This document shows, piece by piece, positions 41,410 through 51,460 of a stretch of DNA of 64,000 nt. Origin of the DNA: Brachybacterium subflavum (GTDB lineage Bacteria > Actinomycetota > Actinomycetes > Actinomycetales > Dermabacteraceae); the NCBI RefSeq assembly GCF_009299795.1, contig NZ_VIGP01000002.1:668898-732897 (forward strand). The letters run 5' to 3'. Below the pieces are notes generated by a model. The model did not search any database, was not told the origin of the DNA, and saw only the letters and a list, made by a program, of their open reading frames with translations. Position numbers and translations under genes: made by a program. How positions within the stretch are numbered: the first letter of the stretch is position 1; each line of letters opens with the position of its first letter.

Positions 41410-42861
41410 ATGGCTGATCTGAAGAAGACACTCGGCCTGCCCTCGCTGATCGCCCTCGGCGTCGCCGGGGTCGTCGGCTCCAGCTGGATCTACACGTCCT
41501 CCTCGTTCTTCGCCGACCTCGGCGCGGGCGGCATGATCATCGGCCTGCTGATCGGCGCGGCCCTCGCCGCCTGCGTGGCCCTCGCCTACGGCGAGATGAC
41601 CAGCGCCGTGCCCCGCGCGGGCGGCGAGGTCGTGTGGGGGTACACGTCGCTCGGACGCTCGGCTGGCTTCGCGACCGGCTGGTTCCACATCGGCGCCTTT
41701 ATCTCCTCCCTCGCCTTCTACGTCACCGCGTTCGGGACGCTGCTGGCGAAGTACGTCCCGGCGATGGACACGATCCCCCTGTACTCGGTGGGTGGCGCGC
41801 CCGTGACGCTGCCGGTGCTCGCCGCCGGTCTCGGCCTGACCCTGGTGGTCTTCGGGCTCAACTGGTTCGGGGTCTCGCTCGGCGCGCAGATCCAGGTGGT
41901 GCTGTTCGGGGCGATGCTGCTGATCGGCGCGGCGCTCGTGATCGGCGCCCTGGTGGTCGGGTCCCCCGCGAACCTGTGGCCGATGTGGACCTCGGAGCAG
42001 CCTCCGGTCGCCTCGACCCTGCGGATGGTGGTCCCCGGCATCACCTACGTGGTCGGCTTCTCCCTGGTCGCCGTGCTCGCCGAGGAGTCGAGCCTGTCCC
42101 CGCGGCGCGTGGGCCGGGCGGTGGTCGCCACGGTCGGCTGCGCCGCCGCGTTCTACACCGCGGTGCTGCTCGCGACGGCGTACGTGGGCCCGTGGGAGGA
42201 CGTCGCCGGCATGGACCTCGGCACGATCGACGCCTTCACCGCGGCCGGGCTGCCGCTGCTGGGGCTCGGCGCGTTCCTCATCGCCGTGCTGGGCCTGATC
42301 ACGAGCTTCCTGGGGCTGTTCGTCGCCTCCAGCCGCGTGGTGCTCGCGCTCGCCCGCTCGCGACTGCTCCCCCACGGCCTCGCGAAGGTCGACGAGCGCT
42401 CGGGCGTGCCCCGGCGGGCGCTGCTGTTCATCCTCGTGGTCACCGTGCTGCTCGGCCTGCTGGGCCCGGGCGCGATCATCTGGTTCCTCGATGCCGGCGG
42501 CGTGTTCCTGGGCATCGTGTGGTTCCTCGTGGTGCTCGCGAAGTACCGGCTTCCGCGCGTCTACCCGGGACTCGATCGCACCTACCGGGCCCGGCCCGGG
42601 TTCCTCCCGGCCGTCGGCGCGCTCGGGGCGATCCTGGTCATCGTCTTCACGCTGGTGCCCGTGCCGGGCGTGGAGATGTCGCTGCAGTGGCCGCAGGAGT
42701 ACCTGATCCTCATCGCGTGGGTGGTTCTCGGCGCGATCCTGTTCGTCCTCACTCCGCGGCCGACTGACCCCGAGCGCGCGTTCGACGAGATGGTCGGCCC
42801 TCTCGCAGGGACCCTGCGGGAGGCGAAGCGGGAGCCGCAGCGGGCCGTGGTTCGGGGCTGA
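41410..42861 (+). CDS. APC-superfamily amino acid permease
   Basis: 483 residues, about 12 helices. The N-terminus IALGVAGVVGSSWIYTSSSF is the helix-1 substrate-binding region. YGEMTSAVPRAGGEVVWGYT is the conserved loop of this superfamily. Hydrophilic C-terminal tail. No recognised neighbour fixes its substrate. Gene end converges with an esterase gene. Confidence 0.88.
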   Translation: MADLKKTLGLPSLIALGVAGVVGSSWIYTSSSFFADLGAGGMIIGLLIGAALAACVALAYGEMTSAVPRAGGEVVWGYTSLGRSAGFATGWFHIGAFISSLAFYVTAFGTLLAKYVPAMDTIPLYSVGGAPVTLPVLAAGLGLTLVVFGLNWFGVSLGAQIQVVLFGAMLLIGAALVIGALVVGSPANLWPMWTSEQPPVASTLRMVVPGITYVVGFSLVAVLAEESSLSPRRVGRAVVATVGCAAAFYTAVLLATAYVGPWEDVAGMDLGTIDAFTAAGLPLLGLGAFLIAVLGLITSFLGLFVASSRVVLALARSRLLPHGLAKVDERSGVPRRALLFILVVTVLLGLLGPGAIIWFLDAGGVFLGIVWFLVVLAKYRLPRVYPGLDRTYRARPGFLPAVGALGAILVIVFTLVPVPGVEMSLQWPQEYLILIAWVVLGAILFVLTPRPTDPERAFDEMVGPLAGTLREAKREPQRAVVRG

Positions 42862-42908
42862 GCGGAGCGGCCGCGGCGGCCCCGCCCCGGCGCCGGATCA
42901 TCCCGGGT

Positions 42909-43970
42909 TCACAGCTCGCGCATGATCTGGGCCATCCGGTCCATGGACTCGCCCGTCTCGCGCAGACCCACACGATTCAGATGCCCATGGCACACGCCGC
43001 GGCGCACCACGTGCTCGACGTCGACGTCGGCCTGCGCGAGCTGGTCGGCGTAGGCACGCGAGCTGACCCGCAGGTCGTCGAACTCGTCGGACTCGATGTA
43101 CGTGCGCGGCAGGGCCGCGAGGCGCTCGGCGGAGGCGAACGCGGGGAACACCTCCGCACCGGCGTCCTCGGGGTCGCCGCCCACGTAGGCGGCGCGCATG
43201 ATCCGCATCGTCTCCGGCGGGAAGCGGAGCACGGGCGGGGTGACGCCGAGCGCCGCCTCCTCCTCCGCCGTGGGCTCCGGGAGCGAGGCGTGGGCGACGG
43301 GGTACATGAGCAGGGACGCGGCGAGCGGTATGCCCTCCTCGGAGAGGCGCAGGGTCGCGGCGGCTGCGAGGTTGCCGCCCGCGCTCGCCCCGCCCAGGGC
43401 GATCCTCAGCGGGTCGGCGCCCAGCTCGTCGGCGCTCTCGCGGGCCCAGTGCACCACTGCGCACACGTCGTCGCCGGGGATCGGGGCGTGCACCCCTCCG
43501 CGTGATCCACCCACGCTGCGGGCGGGGTTCCCGCCCAGCTCCGGGGGCTCATCGCACAGGCGGTAGTCGACGGATACGACGATCGCGTCGGCCCGGCCGG
43601 CGACGCCGCGCGCGACCTGATCGGCCTCGGGCATCTCGAGGTCGCCGTGCATGAAGGAGCCGCCGTGGCACCACACCAGCAGCGGGCGCGGCGCGAACGC
43701 CGGCCCCCGCGGGGTGTACACGCGCACGGGCACCGGGCCGTGCGGGCCCGGGATCTCGCGGTCGACGGCCTCGACCGGCCACTCCTCGGCATCGCCGTAG
43801 GGCGCGTCCCATGCCGCGCGGACCTCCTCGTCCACCTCCTCCCAGCTGGCCGCTGCACCGAGGGCCCTCATCCGCCGGGCCATCTCACCCCCTGGAGGCT
43901 CCGGGGTGGGCTGCTCGGGTGCGGTCGCGGTCTGCGAGGGCGCCGGTGACGACGCTAGGTCGGCGGGCAT
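42909..43970 (-). CDS. Alpha/beta hydrolase fold-3 esterase (HSL family)
   Basis: 353 residues. The HSL oxyanion motif is present as CHGGSFMHG, the nucleophile elbow as GGASAGG, and the C-terminal acid/His as ESDEFDDLR and CHGHLNR. Start at the ATG with GGAG upstream; a GTG 17 codons earlier is less likely. Cytoplasmic. Beside a second esterase gene and the rhamnose operon, it may remove acyl groups from imported plant-derived sugars (inference). Confidence 0.87.
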   Translation of the reverse strand: MPADLASSPAPSQTATAPEQPTPEPPGGEMARRMRALGAAASWEEVDEEVRAAWDAPYGDAEEWPVEAVDREIPGPHGPVPVRVYTPRGPAFAPRPLLVWCHGGSFMHGDLEMPEADQVARGVAGRADAIVVSVDYRLCDEPPELGGNPARSVGGSRGGVHAPIPGDDVCAVVHWARESADELGADPLRIALGGASAGGNLAAAATLRLSEEGIPLAASLLMYPVAHASLPEPTAEEEAALGVTPPVLRFPPETMRIMRAAYVGGDPEDAGAEVFPAFASAERLAALPRTYIESDEFDDLRVSSRAYADQLAQADVDVEHVVRRGVCHGHLNRVGLRETGESMDRMAQIMREL

Positions 43971-44105
43971 CAGTGCTCCGATCGGTCGGGAAAGCGCTCG
44001 CGCGGGCCGCCTTTCGGGCACCGCCGCGAGCCGTGAGGGCGCTTCGATGATCCCACATCGCGGCCGACCTCGCGGTGGCGGCGGGCGCGCGCGGCGGCCG
44101 CGCGC

Positions 44106-45152
44106 TCACGCCAGGGCGGCTGCCAGCAGGTCGACCGACTCCTGCCCCACGAGGCGGTGACCTGCGGTGGAGACGACGAGTGCGGGGTGTTCGGAGGGGG
44201 CGGGGCAGGTCTTCTCGAGGTGCGTGCCGTCCGTTGCGTCCGTGCTGTCCGAGAGGCTCGCGCCCCACAGCCCCTCCAATCGAGCGAAGGACTCGCGGGC
44301 GGCCTCGATCGGGAAGAGCGGATCCGCCTCCCCTGCCTCGAGCACGAGAGTGCGCGGGGCGACGAGGGCGGCGATGTCCGCCATCTCGAACGCTGGAAGC
44401 AGGCCGGGAACGATGTTGCACGGGCAGTGGGGACGCGCGGCGATGCTCGCGGCGAACGACGAGAAGTAGTTCGCGACCAGGGCTGCGGGAATCGCGGTGT
44501 CGGCTGCCGCGAGGAGCAGCGCGACGGTGCCTCCGCCGGAGCCGCCCGCGACCCCGACCCGCTCTGGAGCAATACCCGGCAGATCGCGCAGGGCCGCCGC
44601 AGCGGCGGAGGCGTCGGCGACGCGGGCACCGAGCAGCGGGATGCCGTGCAGGAGATGCCGGGCCGCATCGACCGCGCAGCTGCTCTCGGCGGGCCCGTAG
44701 GGTTCGGCGCCCGGCGCGGGCGGCGTGCGACGCTCCCCGAAGGAGATCATCTCCGGCACGAGCACCGTGATGCCGCGGTCGTCGAGGCGCTGGAGGATCG
44801 CCCCGTGGTACGCATCGCCCGGACCGACGACGGCCCGCATCCCCGCGCCGTGCCCGGGCACGAGCACCACCGCGGCACCGGTCGCGCGATGGGGCGCCGG
44901 CCGCAGCAGGAGCGCGGGGAACGGATCGCGGTCCGCGGGGGCGACCTGCACGTCCTCGGGCCCGGGCGGGGCCGGCGAGCCCGGAGGGGCGGGGTCGAAG
45001 CGGTCCGCACCGGAGACGAGCGCCGCAGTCGGCGCCGGCGCGGCAGCGGGAACCAGCGCCCCGGGGCGATCGCACCCGAGCAGGGAGCGGAGCTCGGCGC
45101 GCTCGGCCTCGCGCGGGTCGGTCGGCGTGCCCTGCGGCGTCTGCGTCGTCAC
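44106..45152 (-). CDS. Acetyl xylan esterase-like alpha/beta hydrolase
   Basis: 348 residues from a GTG start (VTTQTPQGTPTDPREAERAE). The alpha/beta hydrolase core has VLVPGHGAGMRAVVGPGDAY, nucleophile elbow GVAGGSGGG, the acid region LVLEAGEADPLFPIEAAR and a late His (TAGHRLVGQE). It resembles the dienelactone hydrolase/Abhydrolase_7 group that includes sugar deacetylases. GGGAG lies 10 nt upstream. Divergent from the rhamnose operon with a 224-bp shared promoter region. Confidence 0.78.
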   Translation of the reverse strand: MTTQTPQGTPTDPREAERAELRSLLGCDRPGALVPAAAPAPTAALVSGADRFDPAPPGSPAPPGPEDVQVAPADRDPFPALLLRPAPHRATGAAVVLVPGHGAGMRAVVGPGDAYHGAILQRLDDRGITVLVPEMISFGERRTPPAPGAEPYGPAESSCAVDAARHLLHGIPLLGARVADASAAAAALRDLPGIAPERVGVAGGSGGGTVALLLAAADTAIPAALVANYFSSFAASIAARPHCPCNIVPGLLPAFEMADIAALVAPRTLVLEAGEADPLFPIEAARESFARLEGLWGASLSDSTDATDGTHLEKTCPAPSEHPALVVSTAGHRLVGQESVDLLAAALA

Positions 45153-45245
45153 GGCCCCATTCTCCCGCTGCCACCTGTCACCGCCCGTCACCGCCCGCGC
45201 GCAGGTGCACTCCTGAGTCCGCAGGGCACGGACCGACCACCCCGC

Positions 45246-45275
45246 TTGACGAATGAATCGTTTCAGATCTACGGT
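45246..45275 (+). promoter_or_regulatory. Promoter of the rhamnose operon
   Basis: -35 TTGACG (45246-45251), 18-bp spacer, -10 TACGGT (45270-45275). The LacI-type operator lies inside the spacer, a classical repression layout. Confidence 0.65.
45254..45265. promoter_or_regulatory. LacI-family operator (rhamnose operon)
   Basis: TGAATCGTTTCA, an imperfect palindrome of the LacI/GalR type. It differs at two bases from TGCAACGTTTCA at 57291 next to a LacI gene and the rhamnosidase gene. Confidence 0.7.
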
Positions 45276-45376
45276 GTGCATCGCCGGCCCACCATGGCCC
45301 CGCCCGCAGCCCGGAGATCGCGCCGCGGACCGCACCCCACGACCGGCCCCGCAGCACGACGAAGGAGTCAGCGCTC

Positions 45377-46717
45377 ATGCCCATCGGCCGACCCAAGCCA
45401 CTGACCGGCTGGAAGGCGACCGCGGCCGTCTCGATGTCCAACTACATCGACTCCGGCTCGATCATCGCGATCGCCACGTCCCTGGGGTTCTGGGGCGCCG
45501 CCTACTTCCCGGACGACAGCGGCCGCATCGCCGGCCTGCTCGCCGCGTTCAGCTCGAACGCCTTCGGCGCCGCCGTCGGCGCGCTCATCGGCGGCCCGCT
45601 CTGCGACAAGTACGGCCGCAAGTTCATCTACACCTACGACCTGCTGCTGTACGCGGTCGGCGGCCTGATCGCGACGTTCGCGATGAACCTGCCGATGCTC
45701 TTCGTCGGCTTCATCGTCATCGGTCTCGCGGTGGGCGCATCGGTGCCCGCCGGCTGGACGTACATCGCGGAGTCCGCGCCGACGCACCAGCGCGGGCGCC
45801 ACATCGGCGCCACCCAGCTCGCGTGGTCCGTCGGCCCGTTCATCGGCTTCGGTCTCGCCGCCCTGCTCTCGCCCCTGGGTCTGGTGGGCAGCCGGATCAT
45901 CTTCGCGCACCTCGTGGTGATCGCCCTGGTCACCTGGTACATCCGCCAGGGACTCTACGAATCCGAGGCATGGCAGAAGTCCAAGGGCGGACAGCAGGCC
46001 AAGGCCCCGTCGATCTGGACCTCCCTGCGCGGCCTGTTCAGCCGCAAGGCCAACATCACGGCCCTGCTGTTCCTGGTCGCCATCTACACCTTCTGGAACC
46101 AGGCGGCGAGCCAGAACGGGATCTTCCTGCCCACGATCCTGTCGTCGATGGGCTTCGGGACGCTCGCCTCGGATCTCTTCTCGATGCTCACCTGGGCCTT
46201 CGTCATCATCGGCACGATCGTGTTCATGGTGTTCGTCGACAAGGTGTCCTACCGCTGGTTCATCCTCGTCGGCGGAGCGATGGCCGTGGTCTCGTGGGTC
46301 GTCCTCGTCTTCGGGCCCTCCACCGCGGCGGCCACCGCCTTCGGCTACGCGATCCTGTGGGGGCTCTCCTCCGGGCCGTCTGCGCAGGCGTTCTACTCGG
46401 TGTGGTCGCCGGAGCTGTTCGCGACTCCGTATCGCGCGGGGGCCCAGGGACTGGTCTTCTTCACCGTCCGCGTCGCCTCGGGGATCATCTCGCTGGTCTT
46501 CCCCGTGATCCTGATGGGCGCGAACGGCCTGCTCATCGACGGCCTGATCCTCATCGCCTTCCTGCTCGCCTCCACCCTGATCGGCACGATCTTCGCGCCG
46601 CGCACGCAGGGCAAGGAGCTGCGGGAGATCGAGATCGAGCGCTACGGCGAGGTCGTCTCGGCCGGGCTGCTCGATGCCGAGGCGGGACGTCCCCGGACCG
46701 ACGACGAGGGGCGCTGA
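45377..46717 (+). CDS. MFS sugar transporter, probable rhamnose importer 1
   Basis: 446 residues, 12 helices. Sugar-porter/MHS-like features: GPLCDKYGRKFIY after helix 2 and VPAGWTYIAESAPTHQRGRH between helices 4 and 5. GAAGGAG precedes the ATG. First gene of the operon that continues with a second MFS gene and rhaI; rhamnose or a rhamnose-containing oligosaccharide is the likely substrate. Confidence 0.87.
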   Translation: MPIGRPKPLTGWKATAAVSMSNYIDSGSIIAIATSLGFWGAAYFPDDSGRIAGLLAAFSSNAFGAAVGALIGGPLCDKYGRKFIYTYDLLLYAVGGLIATFAMNLPMLFVGFIVIGLAVGASVPAGWTYIAESAPTHQRGRHIGATQLAWSVGPFIGFGLAALLSPLGLVGSRIIFAHLVVIALVTWYIRQGLYESEAWQKSKGGQQAKAPSIWTSLRGLFSRKANITALLFLVAIYTFWNQAASQNGIFLPTILSSMGFGTLASDLFSMLTWAFVIIGTIVFMVFVDKVSYRWFILVGGAMAVVSWVVLVFGPSTAAATAFGYAILWGLSSGPSAQAFYSVWSPELFATPYRAGAQGLVFFTVRVASGIISLVFPVILMGANGLLIDGLILIAFLLASTLIGTIFAPRTQGKELREIEIERYGEVVSAGLLDAEAGRPRTDDEGR

Positions 46718-46760
46718 CCATGCACCACGACGGCCCCCGTCCGATCCCAGGAGCCCGATC

Positions 46761-48113
46761 ATGACCGTCGACGCCGCGCGTGCGCGCGCTACCCGTCCGT
46801 GGCACGTCGCGATCGTCTGCGGCATGGCCTCCTACATCGACGCCGCCGCGATCGTGAGCTCCGGGATCGCCCTGGTGATCTACCAGCAGGCGATCGGCCT
46901 GACGAACGGCCAGGTGGGGATCCTCTCCGGTCTGCTCACCTTCTGCATCGCGATCGGCGCGATCACGGGCGGGCGACTGGGCGACCGGCTCGGCCGACGG
47001 CACGTCTTCATCGCGACGATGGCGATGGTGGTCCTCGGCGCCGTGCTCCTCGTCCTCGCGGGCACCTTCACCAGTCTGCTGCTGGGCACGGTGCTCGTGG
47101 GACTCGGCACCGGCGCCGACCTGCCCGTCTCGCTCGCCACGATCTCCGAAGCCGCGACCGACGCGAACCGCGGGAAGCTGCTCGGCTTCTCCCAGGTGCT
47201 GTGGACCGCGGGCATCCTGGGCACGACGGCCACTTCCGCGGTGGTGGGAGGAATGGGCCACCTGGGCGGGCAGATCATGTTCGCCATGATCGGGGTGATC
47301 GCACTCGTGGTCCTCGCGCTGCGCCTGACGATCCCGGAGTCTCGCTCGTGGCAGGACGCCCACGCCGAGCGACTCGCCGGGGCGGGCACCGTCCGCGCCC
47401 AGCGCACCGGGCTGCGGGACCTGCTGACCGAGCGCCTCTACCTCGTGCCCTTCGCCGCGATCCTGGTGTTCTATTCGCTCACGAACATCGGCGCGAACAC
47501 GGGCGGCCAGTTCGGCACCTGGATCGCGGTGAACGTCGTCGGCGTCTCGGTGCAGCTGAACTCCCTGATCAGTCTGGTGCTGTTCCCCGCCGGCTTCCTC
47601 TGGGCGTTCCTGTTCATGCGGATCGTGGACACACCGCACCGCATGACCTGGTTCCTCGTCGGCGCCGTGGCGCTGGTGGTCTCCTACCTGCTGCCCGCCG
47701 TGCTGGGCTTCTCGCTGCCGGTCTGGATCATCATGCAGATCGTCAACGGCTTCGGCGGCGGCTTCGCCTTCGAGGCCATCATGAAGGTCTGGTCCCAGGA
47801 GTCCTTCCCGACCCTCATGCGCTCGAGCGCGCAGGGCACCACGATCGCCGTGGCCCGCGTGATCGCGGCCGTCACCGGCATCCTCACCCCGTCCCTGCTG
47901 TACGCGAACCCCCGCGCCTTCTACGCGGGGATCGCGGCGGTGGTGCTGATCGGCGTGGTCATCGGATACGTCGTCTTCCGCGGGCGCCGCGCGAACCTCT
48001 TCGACGTCGAGGCGAAGGACCTCGGCGAGGCGCAGGAGGAGCTCAGGGAGCAGGGACTCCGCTCCGACGCTCCCGCCGCCCGGGACAGGCCGCCGTCCGC
48101 GACTCCGGCCTGA
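46761..48113 (+). CDS. MFS sugar transporter, probable rhamnose importer 2
   Basis: 450 residues, same MFS subfamily as the gene before it (IVCGMASYIDAAAIVSSGIA; RLGDRLGRRHVFIATMAMVV; GADLPVSLATISEAATDANR). CAGGAG upstream. The two importers share the helix-1 YID motif but are well diverged, so they may take different forms of the sugar or act together. Confidence 0.85.
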   Translation: MTVDAARARATRPWHVAIVCGMASYIDAAAIVSSGIALVIYQQAIGLTNGQVGILSGLLTFCIAIGAITGGRLGDRLGRRHVFIATMAMVVLGAVLLVLAGTFTSLLLGTVLVGLGTGADLPVSLATISEAATDANRGKLLGFSQVLWTAGILGTTATSAVVGGMGHLGGQIMFAMIGVIALVVLALRLTIPESRSWQDAHAERLAGAGTVRAQRTGLRDLLTERLYLVPFAAILVFYSLTNIGANTGGQFGTWIAVNVVGVSVQLNSLISLVLFPAGFLWAFLFMRIVDTPHRMTWFLVGAVALVVSYLLPAVLGFSLPVWIIMQIVNGFGGGFAFEAIMKVWSQESFPTLMRSSAQGTTIAVARVIAAVTGILTPSLLYANPRAFYAGIAAVVLIGVVIGYVVFRGRRANLFDVEAKDLGEAQEELREQGLRSDAPAARDRPPSATPA

Positions 48114-48180
48114 TGCACCGCCCGCCGCAGCCCCACCCATGCACCCCGCTCCCCGCACCCCTCTCACGAAGGAGAACCCC

Positions 48181-49359
48181 ATGCCGCAGCTGACCGCCCT
48201 CCCCGCCCCGATCGCCCGCGACCTCGCCGACTTCTCGATCGAGGTGCCCAGCTGGGGCTACGGGAACTCCGGCACCCGCTTCAAGGTGTTCACGACGCCC
48301 GGCACCCCGCGCGACCCGTACGAGAAGATCGCCGACGCCGCACAGACGCACGCCTTCACCGGCGCCGCCCCGCGGGTCTCCCTGCACTACCCCTGGGACC
48401 GGGTCGAGGACTTCGGCGGCCTCGCCGACTACGCCCGTGAGCAGGGCGTCACCGTCGGCATGATCAACTCCAACACCTTCCAGGACGACACCTTCAAGTT
48501 CGGCTCCCTCACCCACGGCGACAGGACCGTGCGCTGCCAGGCGATCGACCACCACCTCGAGTGCATCGACGTCATGCGGGCGACCGGTTCGAAGGAGCTG
48601 AAGATCTGGCTGGCCGACGGCACGAACTACGCCGGCCAGGACTCGATCCGGGAGCGCCAGGACCGCCTCGCCGAGTCCCTGCAGGAGGTCTACGGGGGCC
48701 TCGCGGACGACGAGCGGCTCGTGCTCGAGTACAAGTTCTTCGAGCCGGCGTTCTACCACACGGACGTCCCGGACTGGGGCACGAGCCTGCTGCACTGCCT
48801 CGCCCTGGGCGAGAAGGCGATGGTCGTGCTCGACACCGGCCACCATGCGCCGGGCACGAACATCGAGTTCATCGTCGCCCAGCTGCTGCGCCAGCAGCGC
48901 CTGGGCGCCTTCGACTTCAACTCCCGCAACTACGCGGACGACGACCTCATCGTGGGCGCCGCCGACCCGTTCCAGCTCGTGCGGATCCTCTTCGAGATCG
49001 TCCAGCAGGACGCCCATCGCCCGGAGTCGGGCGTGAACTTCATGCTCGACCAGTGCCACAACCTGGAGTCGAAGATCCAGGGCCAGATCCGCTCGGTGAT
49101 GAACGTGCAGGAGGCCCTGGCCAAGGCGCTGCTCGTGGATCGCGAGGCCCTCGGCGACGCCCAGCGCCGCAACGACGTGCTCGAGGCGAACGGCATCCTC
49201 ATGGACGCCTTCTGGACCGACGTCCGCCCGGCGCTCGCGGCCTTCCGCGAGGAGCGCGGCCTGCCCGCCGATCCCTTCGCGGCGTTCCGCGCGAGCGGCT
49301 ACGAGGAGAAGGTCGCCGCCGAGCGCGTGGGCGGCGACCAGATGGGCTGGGGCGCCTGA
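48181..49359 (+). CDS. rhaI: L-rhamnose isomerase
   Basis: 392 residues; converts L-rhamnose to L-rhamnulose. It is the Pseudomonas stutzeri-type TIM-barrel isomerase (RhaI), not the E. coli RhaA type. Conserved segments include VPSWGYGNSGTRFKVFTTPG near 17-36, MINSNTFQDDTFKFGSLTH, and LEYKFFEPAFYHTDVPDWGT with metal-binding Glu and Asp; DTGHHAPGTNIEFIVAQLL follows. GAAGGAG precedes the ATG. Confidence 0.93.
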   Translation: MPQLTALPAPIARDLADFSIEVPSWGYGNSGTRFKVFTTPGTPRDPYEKIADAAQTHAFTGAAPRVSLHYPWDRVEDFGGLADYAREQGVTVGMINSNTFQDDTFKFGSLTHGDRTVRCQAIDHHLECIDVMRATGSKELKIWLADGTNYAGQDSIRERQDRLAESLQEVYGGLADDERLVLEYKFFEPAFYHTDVPDWGTSLLHCLALGEKAMVVLDTGHHAPGTNIEFIVAQLLRQQRLGAFDFNSRNYADDDLIVGAADPFQLVRILFEIVQQDAHRPESGVNFMLDQCHNLESKIQGQIRSVMNVQEALAKALLVDREALGDAQRRNDVLEANGILMDAFWTDVRPALAAFREERGLPADPFAAFRASGYEEKVAAERVGGDQMGWGA

Positions 49360-49417
49360 GCCCTCCCACGTCGGCCGGACCCGATCTCCCCTCCGCATCC
49401 TCGACAGGAGAATCTTC

Positions 49418-51460
49418 ATGACCACTGCCCGCGAGACCATCGACGCGCTCCTGGAGCGCTCCCACCAGCTGGGCGCGGACCCGCGCACCACGAACTTCGC
49501 CGGCGGCAACACGTCGGCCAAGGGCACCGACACCGATCCCGTGACCGGCCAGGACGTCGACCTGCTGTGGGTCAAGGGCTCCGGCGGCGACCTCGGCACC
49601 CTGGAGGAGAAGGGCCTGGCGGTGCTGCGCCTGGACCGCGTGCGCGCGCTGCGGGATGTGTACCCGGGCGTGGAGCGCGAGGACGAGATGGTCGCCGCCT
49701 TCGACCACTGCCTCTTCGGCAAAGGCGGCGCGGCCCCGTCGATCGACACGGCGATGCACGCCCTCGTCGACGCCGCGCACGTCGATCATCTCCACCCCGA
49801 CGCCGGCATCGCGATCGCGACCGCGGCCGACGGTGAGCGCCTGACCCGCGAGATCTTCGGCGAGGCCGTGGTGTGGGTGCCGTGGCGCCGGCCGGGCTTC
49901 CAGCTGGGCCTGGACATCGCGGAGATCAAGCAGGCGCACCCGCAGGCGATCGGCTGCATCCTGGGCGGGCACGGCATCACCGCCTGGGGCGAGAGCTCGC
50001 AGGAGACGCAGCAGAACTCCGAGCGGATCATCCGCGATGCCCAGGCGTTCCTCGACGAGCACGGGACCGCCGAGCCCTTCGGCGCGCACGACCCCTCCCG
50101 CGAGGCGCTCCCGGAGGCCGAGCGCCGCGCGAAGGCCTCGGCCCTGTTCCCGGTGATCCGTGGGCTCGCCTCGACCGATGCGCCGATGATCGGGCACTGG
50201 ACCGACACCGAGGACGTCCACGAGTTCCTCGCCGGCGAGAAGCTCGCCGCCCTCGCCGAGCTCGGCACCTCATGCCCCGACCACTTCCTGCGCACGAAGG
50301 TCAAGCCGCTGGTCCTCGACCTGCCCTCGGATGCCTCGACCGAGGAGCAGGTGGCCCGACTGCGCGAGCTGCACGAGGTCTACCGCGAGGACTACGCCGC
50401 CTACTACAAGCGGCATGCGTCGGCCGACTCCCCCGCCATGCGTGGTGCCGATCCGGCGATCGTGCTGGTCCCGGGCGTGGGCATGTTCTCCTTCGGGGCC
50501 GACGCGCAGACCGCGCGCGTGGCCGGCGAGTTCTACGTCAACGCGATCCGTGTGATGCGCGGCGCCGAGTCCGTCTCGACCTACGCACCCATCGACGAGG
50601 CGGAGAAGTTCCGCATCGAGTACTGGGCGCTCGAGGAGGCGAAGCTGCAGCGCCGGCCGAAGCCCAAGCCGCTCGCGACGCGGGTCGCGCTCGTGACCGG
50701 CGCCGGATCCGGGATCGGGAAGGCGACGGCGGAGCGGCTCGTCGCCGAGGGCGCGTGCGTGGTCATCGCCGACCTGAACCTGGAGAACGCCCAGTCCGTC
50801 GCCGAGGAGCTCGGCGGCAGCGACCGCGCGATCGCGCTGCGGGTCGACGTCTCCGACGAGGCGTCCGTGGTGCAGATGGTGGCCGACGCGGTGCTCCCCT
50901 TCGGCGGCATCGACCTGATCGTCAACAACGCCGGGCTCTCCCTCTCCAAGCCGCTGCTCGAGACGACCGCGAAGGACTGGGACCTCCAGCACGACGTGAT
51001 GGCGCGCGGCAGCTTCCTGGTCTCCCGCGAGAGCGCGCGCGTGATGATCGACCAGGCCATGGGCGGGGACATCATCTACATCTCCTCGAAGAACTCCGTG
51101 TTCGCGGGCCCCAACAACATCGCCTACTCGGCGACCAAGGCCGATCAGGCCCACCAGGTGCGCCTGCTCGCGGCCGAGCTCGGCGGCCACCAGATCCGCG
51201 TCAACGGCATCAACCCGGACGGGGTGGTGCGCGGCTCGGGGATCTTCGCGGGCGGCTGGGGCGCGAGCCGCGCGAAGGTCTACGGTGTCAAGGAGGAGGA
51301 GCTGGGCGAGTTCTACGCCCAGCGCACCCTGCTCAAGCGCGAAGTGCTCCCCGCAAACGTCGCGAACGCCGTGTTCGCGCTGACCGCAGGCGACCTCTCC
51401 CACACCACCGGTCTGCACATCCCCGTCGACGCGGGGGTCGCGGCCGCGTTCCTGCGATGA
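49418..51460 (+). CDS. rhaEW: Bifunctional rhamnulose-1-phosphate aldolase / lactaldehyde dehydrogenase
   Basis: 680 residues. The N-terminal class II aldolase domain (about 1-400) carries zinc His residues in AAHVDHLHPDAGIAIA and GGHGITAWG and splits rhamnulose-1-P into DHAP and L-lactaldehyde. The C-terminal SDR domain (about 420-680) has VALVTGAGSGIGKATAERLV and the YSATK catalytic pair, and oxidises lactaldehyde. This is the fused enzyme known from Bacillus subtilis RhaEW. Ribosome site CAGGAG; the stop overlaps rhaB by ATGA. Confidence 0.93.
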   Translation: MTTARETIDALLERSHQLGADPRTTNFAGGNTSAKGTDTDPVTGQDVDLLWVKGSGGDLGTLEEKGLAVLRLDRVRALRDVYPGVEREDEMVAAFDHCLFGKGGAAPSIDTAMHALVDAAHVDHLHPDAGIAIATAADGERLTREIFGEAVVWVPWRRPGFQLGLDIAEIKQAHPQAIGCILGGHGITAWGESSQETQQNSERIIRDAQAFLDEHGTAEPFGAHDPSREALPEAERRAKASALFPVIRGLASTDAPMIGHWTDTEDVHEFLAGEKLAALAELGTSCPDHFLRTKVKPLVLDLPSDASTEEQVARLRELHEVYREDYAAYYKRHASADSPAMRGADPAIVLVPGVGMFSFGADAQTARVAGEFYVNAIRVMRGAESVSTYAPIDEAEKFRIEYWALEEAKLQRRPKPKPLATRVALVTGAGSGIGKATAERLVAEGACVVIADLNLENAQSVAEELGGSDRAIALRVDVSDEASVVQMVADAVLPFGGIDLIVNNAGLSLSKPLLETTAKDWDLQHDVMARGSFLVSRESARVMIDQAMGGDIIYISSKNSVFAGPNNIAYSATKADQAHQVRLLAAELGGHQIRVNGINPDGVVRGSGIFAGGWGASRAKVYGVKEEELGEFYAQRTLLKREVLPANVANAVFALTAGDLSHTTGLHIPVDAGVAAAFLR